Positions 10,387-20,943 of a stretch of DNA of 64,000 nt are shown here, piece by piece. This DNA comes from Tricholoma matsutake (lineage: Eukaryota; Basidiomycota; Agaricomycetes; Agaricales; Tricholomataceae). The translations under genes were made by a program, and so were the position numbers. Each line of letters opens with the position of its first letter. The stretch's first letter is position 1. The notes below the pieces were generated by a model that saw nothing but the letters and a program-made list of their open reading frames with translations, ran no database searches and was not told the origin of the DNA. The DNA lies in NCBI GenBank assembly GCA_026075535.2, contig AP026540.1:4278001-4342000 (forward strand), read 5' to 3'.

Positions 10387-11848
10387 TAGTGTTTAAAGGT
10401 CCAGTCCATAGGACTGGGAAAAGACCGAAGACCGAACTGAACCGACACACAGTCCGGTCCATTTTTCAGTTGCGGTTGCTTACTTTCAAGCTCAGTCCAG
10501 TTGCCAGTTGCCTTGTTTTGAAAATATTTAAAAACTGTTACAAAACTGGTTGCAATCGGTTGCAACCGGTTTTCTTGCAGTATATACAATGTACTATGTA
10601 CCTGCTTAGAAGTAAGAAATTATAACTAACATAAGTACTAATCATAACTATTTATCATATGGTTACACTACATTACACTACAATTACACGCAGTGGGACA
10701 AGTCGGGGTAGTTATTTGGCAGGTACTTATATACCCTGTGGCCGTGCACAGACCATGTGGTCATGTGCTCCTGAAAAAAAGAAAAGTGGCACCATTGCCA
10801 GATGACTCCCACGACAACAAACAACTCCCACAACTCCCATCCCATCCGTCCACCACCACCATCAACACATGCACACCACCTGCCCCAAAACCACCGCCAA
10901 CAAATGAATGCAAAGCAGACGGCCCAAACGACGACCAGCATCATTTGGGCCATCGGGTATGATTTTTTTGTTTAATCTTATTTCAATTACTAATAATTCT
11001 TTTTGTAGTGTCTCTTTTGCAAACGACGTCGCCTAGACATGACGCAACGCACCTGGGCCCTCACCGTACCCATGCCCTACGTCACCACTGCGAGCCTCTG
11101 CTCACAGGGTGGCAATGGGTCCCATTTCTGGACAATGACAACGACACAACAATGTGGCACCAACACGCCGCCACACTGCCACGTCACAGCACCACCACGC
11201 CGCCACATCACAGCACCACCATGCCACCATGCTGATGACCATGGGGGGACAACAAACAAGAATGCGAACAGGGAGGATGACAGGGAGAAGACAACAACGA
11301 CAGCAAAAACGGGAGGGTGGCGACAGGGAGGAGACGACAAACGCCAGCACGGGGACAACAACACGGGGATGACGGACGACAACACGAGGACGTCAAATGA
11401 CAATGCAGGGACAACAAACGATGGGGCTGACCATAACGAATACCCGGGACAACGTACAATGCCCCGCTCTCACTGCAAATGCGAGTCTGTGGGTTCTTTT
11501 TTCTTTTTCTTTTTCTTCTTTCGTTGTGACGGACGCACCTTACAGGTGTTGTTCGCTCTTTTTTTTTTCTTTCTTTCTATTAGCAACACCCCACCACTGC
11601 GAGCACCTGCTCGCAGGGTGTGTTGTAATTAGTTGTATTTAATATATAGTAAAATTAAAATATGTATTGAAAATTGCTGGAAAAACCGGTGGCAACTGGT
11701 TTTTTGAGGGCAACCAAACCGACTAGGACTGGTCCTAGTCGGTTTGGTTGCAGTTGCCCTAAGTTGGGCACCAGTTGCAACCAGTTGCGGTTGCCGGTTG
11801 CCCATCTTGGGGTCGAAAAACTGGACCGAACCGGACCTTAAAACACTA
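10387..11848. mobile_element. hAT-like non-autonomous DNA transposon (1462 bp) in gypsy-B gag
   Basis: Ends are tagtgtttaaaggtcc at 10387 and the near-perfect inverted copy ggaccttaaaacacta ending at 11848, with an exact 8-bp TSD. This is the hAT signature. Subterminal regions are full of the words gttgcaaccggt and aaccggttgc in both orientations, as expected of transposase-binding repeats. The interior has no transposase, only Thr/His/Asp-rich low-complexity frames and T-tracts (11505-11575). A partial relative of its right end lies at 33880-34043. Confidence 0.88.
10693..11470 (+). other. Low-complexity open frames with an intron-like segment inside the hAT-like element
   Basis: An open frame at 10693-10962 ends at gtatgatttttttg; ttttgtag follows at about 11000-11009 and another long open frame follows (11039 on). 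The GT...TGTAG interval of about 50 bp looks like a fungal intron. The predicted peptides are biased (Pro/Thr/His, then Thr/Asp/Asn/Arg) and match no family I know. This may be a captured host fragment or just biased DNA. Confidence 0.25.
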
Positions 11849-12036
11849 CGTGGAACACCTCCGGAAGGGATTGTGTTTCATCTGCCACCAACCGGGACAC
11901 CGATCGTCTGACCACAGGGATGGAAAGAACCCCACTCAGACAGGGTCAGCGCCCCCTCCCTACCGAAACCGCTTCACCCAGAAGAAGACTGGGGTGGACA
12001 CCTACCAGAAGATCCACACAATGCTGGATGAACTAG

Positions 12037-15000
12037 ATGAAGAAGAAAAAGAATGAGCCCTCAACCTCATGGAGGAATCGGTTTTTAGAACAGCGGCCTG
12101 ATATGACGCCAGTCACCACTGAAATTTCCATAGGGTCTGTACTCTTAGCTACCATGAATAGACAATCTATGCGCCTGTCTTTTTGGGTAGCTGAGTCAGA
12201 CAACAGAAAAGACGTCGCAACGAATGCGCTCCTCGACTCTGGAGCAGGAGGAGTCTTTATTGACTCAAAATTCGTCGAACAAGAAGGGATCAAGACATAT
12301 CTCTTGGGCTACACCATCTGGGCCACAAATGTAGATGGAACCCTGAACAGGCAGGGAACGATCATGAGATACGTGAGGGGAAGGCTCCACATCAATGGAT
12401 GGAGCTACCCAATGAAATACCTAGTCGCCAGACTAGGCAAGGAATCAGTGATCCTGGGCCTGTTGTGGCCACAGGAGGTGAACCCGATTATCGATTGGAA
12501 GAAAGGAACTCTTGAGTTCTGAGACGAAGAACGATGGGCTCAAATCCAACGAATCTTGGAGAAGACAAGAAGAGCCAAACGAGCCCTCCTGAACACCCTA
12601 AAGCTCCCCAGGGTCAACACTGAAAGGGAAGCACCCAATGACAAACTGGCACGAATTTGACACATCGTGGCCAAAACAAGACAAAGGCTCTCTGAAGAAA
12701 AAGAGAGGAGCCTCACCCGAGCCAAAGTGGCTGTGGCAAAAGCCAGGGAGAGACTCTCCAAAGACAGGCAGAGAAACCTTGCCTGAGCCCGATTGGCCAT
12801 GGCAAAAATGAAGGAAAGGCTTTCCAAGAAGAAAGCAAAGGAGCTGAATTCAGTCCAGAAAGCCATGGCAAAGACCAGGACCAAGGACACTCCTAAAGAA
12901 GACAGGAACCTCGAAGCAGCAAGACGAGCCATTGCCAAAACCCGAGAAAACCAGAAGAAAAGACAACTGGAGAAGGGAAAGAACAATGAATGCGACAGGA
13001 CACGACGAATCGTGCAAAAGATGAAAGAACTGCTAACCTCCACAGGGGAGGGAAGTACTGGCAAAAGGAACATGAAAACAACACTATGAAACAGGATAAA
13101 CAACCCTCGACAAGGGACTACCCCAACCCACAATATTAGGGCCCCAGATCATGGTACCACCAATGCTGAAGTACCTATGCCCAGGGAGACTCCCCCTCAA
13201 GTGAAAGTTGAGGAGATACCTGATGAAGAATTACTGGCAGACACTGGCATGGAAATATGAGCAATGGAAGAGACCTACGAACAAGATGCGACAGACCTCT
13301 TGATCGCATATGTACAAGGAGAACTGGTCATTGGCATATTTGAACCGCCAGAAGAACCACCCCTCACCAGAGAGCACCGAGGACCGACCCATAGGTACAT
13401 ACGGAAAACAAACACAATCTCTAGGATCACAAAGGCCAAAGACTCCCCATGATACGTATTCTTGAAGAGCACATGGATCAGAGCAAAGACATCCATTTCC
13501 CAGCGACTCGCGCATGAACAGGATGAGGGAAAAGAGGCCAGCAAGCAGACCCTAGACAACCTACTGCCACCGGAATACCAGAAATACAGACAGGTATTCG
13601 AAAAGGCCGCATCTGAACAATTCCCGGAATCAAGACCATGGGATCACACAATTGACTTGAAGGAAGGCTTTGTACCAAAAGATTGCAAAGTCTACCCATT
13701 GACACCAAAAGAACAAGAGAAACTCAATGAGTTTCTCAACAAAAACCTGGAAAAAGGATACATCCAACCGTCAAAATCGCCCATGGCATCCCCATTCTTC
13801 TTCGTGTCGAAGAAGGACTCTGATGCTCTGCGACCTTGCCAAGACTATCGCTATCTGAACAAAGGAACGATCCGGAACAACTACCCCCTCCCACCGATCA
13901 GAGACCTCTTGGACAAGCTGAAGGGAGCGAAATTTTTCACGAAACTCAATATTTGATGGGGATATCACAACGTATGGATAAAGAAAGGAGACGAGTGGAA
14001 GGCAGCATTCAAGACTAACTGAGGGCTATTTGAGCCAATGGTGATGTTCTTTGGGCTGTGCAACTCACTGGAAACATTCTGGGCCATGATGAATGATCTT
14101 TTCCGAGATATGCTAGATGAAGGATGGCTCGTCATCTATATGGACGACATCCTGATCTTCTCAAAGACAGAAGAAGAACACCGGATAAGGACCGAAAGGG
14201 TCCTCAAACAACTACGACAATGTGATCTCTACCTGAAAATAGAGAAGTGCAAATTCAGTGTACAGGAAGTCAAGTTCTTGTGCATGATCGTCAGACCCAA
14301 TGAACTTGCAATGGACAACACGAAACTGGCTGGGATCAAAGACTGGCCCATGCCAAGGACAGTGAAGGATGTAAGATCCTTCCTAGGATTCGGAAACTTC
14401 TATCGATGATTCATCGGACACTTTGCAGATCTGGCCAGACCGCTAAACGATTTGACAAAGAAGAACCAGAAATTCAAATGGACAAATGACTGCCAGCAGT
14501 CGTTTGATGCGCTAAAAAGGAAGTTCAACGAAACCCCAGTACTGCTGATGCCAGACACAACACAACCATTTGTGGTGGAATCTGATGCCTCGAAGTTTGC
14601 AACAGGTGCAGTACTCAGACAACAGGATGCCAATGGAGACTGGCACCCATGCGGATACATCTCGCATTCTTTCAACGAAGCAGAAAGAAATTACGAGATA
14701 TATGACCGGGAACTATTGGGAATAATCCAAGCACTGGAAACATGGAGACACTACCTACAGGGGACACCATTCCCTGTGATGGTACTGTCCAATCACAAGA
14801 ACCTGATGTACTTCCGTCAGCCACAGAAACTAAACTGATGACAGGCTAGATGGGCCATTTACTTGTCACAATTCGACCTGAAGCTACAACACATACCAGG
14901 ATCACAGATGGTACAATCTGATGCCCTATCAAGGAGAGCAGATCACATAGCTGAAGAAGACACCGATAATGAGGACAAGACCATCCTCGCTGACGAACTG

Positions 15001-16227
15001 TTTGTCAAAATGATCGACACTGAGCTCCAGGGAGCCCTGGTCTCAGCAATAATGAAGGATGACCTCGTAAATGACGCTTTACGAGCCCTGAAGAACAATG
15101 GAACCCCCCCAATCAAGTCTGCATTGGAGGACTGGAAATTTGAAGACGGCCTGCTCTTTTTCAAAGACAGATGCTACATGCCACAGGACGAGACCCTCCA
15201 CTGAGCGATCATACAGAAATATCATGATAGCATCACAACAGGGCACCCTGGACAATGGCAGACAATCGAACTGATCCAACGAGACTACTGGTGGCCAGGA
15301 ATGGCCAACTTCATCAAGAAGTATGTTGAAGGCTGCACAAAGTGCCAGCAAATGAAAGTGAATACACACCCAACAACCCCACCGCTGACACCAATATCAT
15401 CTGATGCCAGCAGACCATTCGAGCTGGTAACGACAGATTTTATCATGGACTTGCCCATGATAAACGGATTTGACTCAATCATGGTTGTGGTAGACCATGG
15501 TCTTATGAAGGGGGTAATTTTTATCCCTTGCGTGAAGATGATCGACGCACTTGGCACCACAGACCTTTACCTGCACCATGTATACACAAGATTTGGACTC
15601 CCCGGAAGAATCATCTCAGACAGAGACCCTCAATTCGTGTCCAAACTCTTCCGAGAACTCAGACAATTGCTCAGGATTAAGCTATCCATGAGCACTGCCT
15701 ATCACCCCCAGACCGATGGAGAAATGGAGCGAGTAAACCAAGAACTAGAGGTTTACCTCCACATGTTCTGTTCGAACAAACCAGAGGATTGGGAGTGTTA
15801 TCTCCCAATGGCAGAATTCACGCATAATCAGAAGACACACTCTGCAGTAAAACATTTGCCATTTTACTTGATGATGGGATATCAACCATGCGCTATCCCC
15901 ACCCCATATGAAAAGACGAATGTGCCGGCCGCCGAACAGAGAATCCAAGAACTTCTCTCTGCGAGAAGGGAAGCTCTTGCCGCACACAAACTAGCCAGAC
16001 AGGCTATGGCTGCCCAAACGAAAGGGCGATATGAACTGTTCAAGGTTGGAGAACAAGTATGGCTTGACTCCAAGAACCTGAAGATTGGCTACCCAACAAG
16101 AAAACTGGTGCCAAAATGAGAAGGGCCCTTCGTGATTGAAGATGCCTTGTCGAGAACGACATACTGATTGAAACTGCCGCTGAGATGGAAGATCCACCCA
16201 GTATTCCATGCGGCTTTACTCACATGA
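12037..16227 (+). pseudogene. Gypsy-B pol: protease, basic helical module, RT, RNase H, integrase
   Basis: One frame (congruent to 1 mod 3) spans 12037-16227 and is broken only by TGA at 12520, 12658, 12784, 13087, 13258, 13450, 13954, 14020, 14407, 14836, 15202, 16117, 16165 and 16225. Protease: LLDSGAGGVFID (about 12232). A Lys/Arg/Ala-rich module spans 12540-13080. [22 protein letters not shown], then FFGLCNS and YMDDILIFS (about 14140). RNase [15 protein letters not shown] and SNHKNLMYF. Integrase: the finger ending CTKCQQMK (about 15330), FIMDLPM, ISDRDPQF and STAYHPQTDGEMERVNQELE. Several stops sit at Arg positions conserved in the family, for example before WGY and after KTN in RT. Confidence 0.93.
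12540..13080 (+). other. Basic coiled-coil-like repeat module between protease and RT (gypsy-B)
   Basis: Within pol, a motif of the form A-[VMI]-A-K-x-[RK]-x-[RK] recurs about every 22-27 residues: IVAKTRQRL, VAVAKARERL, LAMAKMKERL, KAMAKTRTK, RAIAKTREN and IVQKMKELL. The stretch is rich in Lys, Arg, Glu and Ala with no Pro or Gly inside units, so a long charged helix is likely. Tandem growth of a spacer helix between protease and RT is not a standard named gypsy domain. Confidence 0.6.
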
Positions 16228-16371
16228 TACCATGAGAACAACACTCATGGGCGAAACTTCCTGATACCGATTGAAACTGCTGCCGAGATGGAAGATCCAC
16301 CCAGTATTCCATGCAGCTTTACTCATGCGATACCATGAGAATGACACTCATGGGCAAAACTTCCTGACTAC
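16165..16371 (+). repeat. 103-bp tandem duplication at the end of gypsy-B pol
   Basis: The segment from 16165 (tgattgaaactgccgctgag...) is repeated from 16268 (cgattgaaactgctgccgag...). Copies differ mostly at CpG positions. Two in-frame TGA stops in copy 1 (16165 and 16225) are CGA in copy 2. The 103-bp period changes the reading frame. Confidence 0.9.
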
Positions 16372-16585
16372 ACTACCAGGCCCCGGACACTACAGGATGA
16401 ATTGCCCAGAGAAACCTCGGAAAGATCGAGAGACCAATCAAAGAGAAGCTGAGCAGAGACAGCGGCTCTTCTTTAACTCCGGATACGATGATTTTGATGA
16501 TGACGCGATGGGAAACATGACAGGAGAGCCATATGGAAGGATTTAAAAGGCAGGGCTCAAGACGATGGCATGACAAGACAGACCC

Positions 16586-16789
16586 ATGCTCACAGGGATT
16601 ATGATCCTCGCCATTGTCGTTGGCACAACCCTGGCTGCAGCGACAGCCCTAACCTTTGCATTTTGCCTCTACACCATCTTCAGAACAGAACCCGAACCCC
16701 CAATTACAGACGTTGAATTTGCCATCCTGCAACGCCCCCCTTTCAACGATACTACTGACTCCTTGACACCGCTACCTAGGGCAGCGTGA
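16586..16789 (+). CDS. Small ORF with one predicted membrane segment, between integrase and 3' LTR of gypsy-B
   Basis: A 67-codon ORF begins MLTGIMILAIVVG and stays hydrophobic to about residue 32 (ALTFAFCLYTIF), followed by a polar Pro/Glu/Thr-rich tail. This looks like a single membrane anchor or signal-anchor with a short tail. It lies where some LTR elements carry an extra third gene, and where other gypsy elements have the chromodomain, which I do not find here. It has no homology I recognise and may not be translated. Confidence 0.35.
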   Translation: MLTGIMILAIVVGTTLAAATALTFAFCLYTIFRTEPEPPITDVEFAILQRPPFNDTTDSLTPLPRAA

Positions 16790-16954
16790 ACCAGAAAAAC
16801 CCGATCATGGTCTGAGTTTGGACATGAATTATTCCTCCATTGTACCCCTCGACCCCGACCTACCCACATAACCAGACCATGCCCGATCAGACCACGAAGG
16901 AGAGACGAAGATTTAGGTCGAAGTGTGGAACTTTCAACCATAGCGGGGGGGTAA

Positions 16955-17722
16955 TGTTACAATTTTCCTTGTAACTCATGGAACCCGACCGACCTGACCA
17001 ACCCAACGATCCCCTCCAGACAGGAGGCACTCCATGATTCATGCCTAGGGCATGACCTTGACACCAGACACATGCACGATGCATGCCAACTGCATGCATT
17101 CGATCCCCTTCCTGAGGAAGGCACCCTTGACGCATGGTGACTCCATGCACCTGAACCTACTCCCACACATGCTGTGATACGACAACCTCTTGACATGAGG
17201 TCCATGATGTTGGACTCTCACGATCGACATGCTGCACCACAGCATGTCCTTGACATCGGATCCTTGACATTGGATCCGTGACATCGGACACCTCATGCTA
17301 GGTATGAGGCTTATCTCTTATTGTTTCCTGACATGCTGCGCCGCAGCACTCCATGACATCAGACACCTCATGCAAGGCATGAGGGCTATTGTTTCTATTC
17401 TTACTTGATACACATCTACCTTTCCAATTGGACGATAAGGACCTCCCTTGTAGTATAAGTACTGCAACTCATAGTAGGGATGTCCTTAGTTTAGATCTAG
17501 GCAATTAACAGCCTTAACTTGCAACTCGCGAACTTACTCAAAACCACTAAGGAAGCCCCTTAGTGCGTGAACCTGAACAACTCTATGCAGAAGCCCTGCT
17601 AGAGTGCACTACCTATCTTACATCGGACTCTCCGAGTAAGACTAGTGCAGAACGACTCGTCGAGGAAGCACCTCGTCGAACGACATCGACTAGATTGAGT
17701 GGTTGAGGCTTCGCCCTTAACA
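16955..17722 (+). repeat. Gypsy-B 3' LTR (768 bp)
   Basis: Same ends and length as the 5' LTR. Preceded by a polypurine tract (gcgggggggtaa). Followed by the right TSD caaag at 17723-17727. Confidence 0.95.
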
Positions 17723-18444
17723 CAAAGTGGCTCCATGTGAATCAACTAGTACGTCAGAAGCGGATTGGTATTCTCCTGGTCCAGGAAACCCACCTCACAG
17801 AGGAGCAAAAGAACGCAATCGAAACCCTCTTCTCTAATAGATTGAAGATACATATCTCAATGGACCCTACAAGGCCCAGATTGAGAGGTGGGGTTGCAAT
17901 TGTCCTGAACCGGTCCCTGACAAATATCTTGGGAGCAAAAATCACTGAAATAGTTCCAGGACATGCTCTACTGATTCAGACCAATTGGCATAGGGCAGAA
18001 AAGATTTCAATTCTTGCAGTCTATGCTCTGAATGTCACCTCATCAAGTGGGGACAAAAATGCAGAGTTCTGGAAGACTATTGAGGAATTCTTTATATTGT
18101 ACCCCAACACTAAAATTGACCTTATGGCAGGTAACTTTAACATGGTTGAGGACCCGATTGACAGGCTGCCAATGAGGTCAGATCCTGCTGAAGCTGTGGA
18201 AGCACTAGAAAGCCTAAAGAATAAGTTAGGAGTTTCCAATGGATGGCGAGCCACACACCCAACAAGCAAAGGCTATACACTTCTCCACACAGCAACTGAC
18301 TCCCAGTCCCATATTGACTGGATCTATGTTACAGAGAAGGTCATGGAGACTGCAAGAGATTGGAGGATTGTACCCAATGGCATCCCAAATGCCGATCATT
18401 GCATGGTGCAGTACAAGTTGCCCATGAAACAGCCCCTAGTGTAG
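17723..18444 (+). pseudogene. LINE ORF2, AP-type endonuclease
   Basis: The frame continues from the 8314 segment: VRQKRIGILLVQETHLTEEQ, split here as KRIGILLVQETHL with the catalytic Glu, then GGVAIVLNRSL, ISILAVYALN, IDLMAGNFNMVEDPIDR (Gly-Asn/Asp-x-Asn motif), SHIDWIYVT and NADHCMVQYKL, which holds the final Asp-His pair. These are the motifs of the exonuclease-endonuclease-phosphatase fold that nicks target DNA in target-primed reverse transcription. The open frame ends in TAG at 18442-18444 because of a single-base shift; the next frame reads on as GRGRWSIPAHIL. Confidence 0.9.
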
Positions 18445-20943
18445 GAAGAGGTCGCTGGTCAATTCCAGCTCACATACTGCAGGACAAAGAGTTTAAAAAT
18501 TTGCTCGTGACTCAGGTATTGAGGCTCTGAAAAAATTGGACAAGCTTAAAGATATCCCGAGAAGTGATGCACAAAATGCACAAGTAATCTACAATACCTG
18601 GAAGCATGATGCCCTGGATAAATGCAAAGAGTGTGACTGGTTAGTGATCCCCATTATCCAATCTAAAATAAAGGAAATGGAAAAAATGATTCATAAGATA
18701 AACAATAGTAGAGATATCCCAGAGGTCGAATGCACTGCAGCTTCTGCGAAAGTCGCCCAGGAGTTGCAAACACTGGAACACCAGAGACATCAAAACTCCT
18801 GCACACAAACTGCTGTTCATAATTGCATTGAAGGGGAAACAATATGTCAGTACTGGACACAGGTCAACAAAGCAGCAAAGCCAAGAGATATGATTCATGC
18901 ACTGAAGCCTCTGCCTGAGGAAAATGCCCAAGCAAATCCTCCCCCTCCACCACCACTACCCCAGAACGTTGCCATGCTTGAACCTCCAGCTGAGCCGGAC
19001 ATCCAGTATGTAAAGGAGTCAGAGAAAATGGCAGAATTGGCTCGCAACTACCATGACAGAGTTCAGTCCAAAGGTGTTATAGTTGACCCAGATGTTCATC
19101 ACCAAAAGATAGCACAAGTCCTTGATGAGATTTCCAAAACCACCTCAGATGAGCAGAAACAGTCTCTGGGTGCCAGTGTGACAAGAGACGAAGTTTTGGA
19201 AGCTTTATTAAGGTCACAAAGCAACACTGCAGCAGGATTGGATGGAGCAACGTACAAATTCTGGAAAACTCTTCACAACCGCTTCATTGAGGACACAAGA
19301 CTTGAGCGCCCCGCATTCGATGTTATACGTCTGATGACTGCCGCTTTTGAAGATATACAGAATCATGGTGTTGTGGAATCAACACGCTTTTCAGAAGGTT
19401 GGATGTGCCCGCTCTATAAAAAGGGCGAACATACTGAAATTGAAAATTACAGGCCTATCACTTGTTTAAACACAGACTACAAGGTGTTTACAAAGATGAT
19501 GGCCTCAAAGCTTGCAAAGTAGCCCCCTCCTTGATACATCCCAGCCAAGCAGGCTTCATCCAAGGCTGCAGAATTGCGGACCAAACAAAGCTCATATGTA
19601 TGATGTTATACTATGCAGAAGCCGTTGAGAAAAATGGCCTTATTGTAGCCTTGGATCAAGAGAAGGCCTACGACAAAATAGACCATGCTTACCTTTGGCA
19701 AACCCTTTGGAAGTTCAAAATCCCGGAGAAATATATCAAAACCATACAAGCTCTGTATGGGTCAGCAGAAACCCAGATAATGGTAAATGGGCATCTGAGC
19801 TCACCATGGAGGGTAATTAGAAGAGTCCGTCAAGGGGATCCCCTGTCCTGCCTCCTGTTTGACCTTGCCATTGAGCCCCTTGCAGCTTCATTATGAAACT
19901 CAGAACTAAAAGGTTTTGAGATACCAGGTAGTGATGAAAAGTTAATTGCAAACCTTTTTGCCGATGACACAACTGCCTTCCTCTCTGTGGATGATGATTT
20001 TGATAAGCTCCAAGCCCTATTAGATGACTGGTGTATAGCATCAACAGCAAAATTCAATGTCAAGAAGACAGAGGTCTTACCCATAAGATCCCCTGAGTTC
20101 CATAGGTCTGTCATCACAATGTGAAGGACCAAGGAAGAGAGCGGTCCGATCCCCGAAGGTATCAAAATAGCCAAAGAGGGTGAAGCAGTTAGAATACTTG
20201 GAGCATGGTTTGGCAATAAGGTTGATGCCGAGGGTACATGGACAAGGTTACTAGAACGCATAGATATGTGCCTCGAACAATGGGAGAAGAGTCATCCCAC
20301 AATGGAGGGATGGCACCTGATTGTACAGATGATAGTCGGTGGAATGACCCAGTATCTAACTCAAGTACAGGGTATGCCATCAAACATCGAGTTGAAACTC
20401 TGGAGGAAAATCAGAAATTTTGTATGGCACGATAAACGAGCGCCAGTAAGTGAGCAAATATTATTCTCCCAAATAGACAAAGGTGGACGTGCGTTGCTGG
20501 ATATCTCAACCAGGAATGAGGCTATTGAAGTAATGTGGTTGAAATCATACCTCAGTTTTGGTCCAGAGCGTCCACTATGGGCTCTTGGAGCGGATGAGAT
20601 TTTTGCAATAAATGTTCCCCAGTTCGAGGAAAATGTCGATAAGCGTGTTCGTAAAAATATCTTCTTGCAGTCCTGGGGATTGAGCAAAGCAAAGTCCACA
20701 CAACCCCACTGGCGAATGTGAGTGTACCCAGACCTTCTGTGTCTACAAGGAATAGCTGAAAAACATGGTTTACGGCCAGAGGGACTAGCTTTCTCCCAAG
20801 AGATTGTTCGGGCATGCCCAATATGGTACCATGGTGATGCCGACCAAAAGATCCGTCTTCTGAATCACGGAGCGGCAAGCAACTGCTTGAAAGAAAAACA
20901 TGCAGTGTGGACAGCAGGCGATGCAGAGCACCTCACACTATGA
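18445..20943 (+). pseudogene. LINE ORF2, reverse transcriptase
   Basis: A coiled, charged linker (18536 on) with a Pro-run near 18940 leads to RT: SNTAAGLDGATYKFW, GWMCPLYKKGEH, IENYRPITCLNTDYKVFTK, a frameshift at about 19510, then HPSQAGFIQGC, VALDQEKAYDKIDH, RRVRQGDPLSCLLFDLAIEP and LFADDTTAFLS, the catalytic FADD box at about 19960. The downstream thumb and connection follow. TGA stops at 19894, 20122, 20719 and 20941 are all in the same frame, and the first and third sit at plausible Arg positions. Two single-base indels are seen (about 18440 and 19510). Confidence 0.93.

Larger units (their letters stand above)
9570..12056 (+). pseudogene. Gypsy-B gag (capsid and nucleocapsid), split by a hAT-like element
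   Basis: A gag frame is recognisable from about 9570. One frame covers FLTDEDFEQP and SMKDIRIRSPTDFSG, then after a single-base shift near 9815 another covers FLQEIDLYL, NGGTAAAWAQAF, EAFSPIDNAGTAKTEI and YFMDGLHPEL. This is the retrotransposon gag capsid type. At 10386 it is interrupted by the 1462-bp insertion. It resumes at 11857 with HLRKGLCFICHQPGHRSSDH, a CCHC zinc knuckle. In-frame TGA stops at 9846-9848 (Leu-stop-Ile-Asn) and 9990-9992 (Asp-Phe-stop-Gln) sit where Arg is plausible. Gag ends at TGA 12054-12056 within an A-rich stretch that overlaps the pol frame. Confidence 0.85.
8647..17722 (+). mobile_element. Gypsy-B: complete but CpG-decayed Ty3/gypsy LTR retrotransposon
   Basis: Two 768-bp LTRs bound the element, both starting tgttac and ending ttaaca. 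Inside are gag with a CCHC knuckle, then pol in the order protease, basic helical module, RT, RNase H, integrase, followed by a small ORF with a hydrophobic segment and a G-rich polypurine tract (gcggggggg, 16943-16951). The host target is the LINE endonuclease. It contains a hAT-like insertion in gag (10387-11848); without this and its TSD the element is 7606 bp. Fourteen in-frame TGA stops break pol, but no frameshift does before 16227. Confidence 0.95.

Noticed and set aside
11039..11632. 197-codon and overlapping ORFs in the hAT-like element
   Set aside because: Low-complexity Thr/Asp/His and Phe runs caused by biased DNA; open in several frames at once. Kept only as a weak feature.
12037..16227. 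TGA read as an amino acid by a variant genetic code
   Set aside because: Host genes in the same window use TGA as a normal stop (SDR, Rab, SMN, ABC), and the tandem copy at 16268 keeps CGA, so decay is the simpler explanation.
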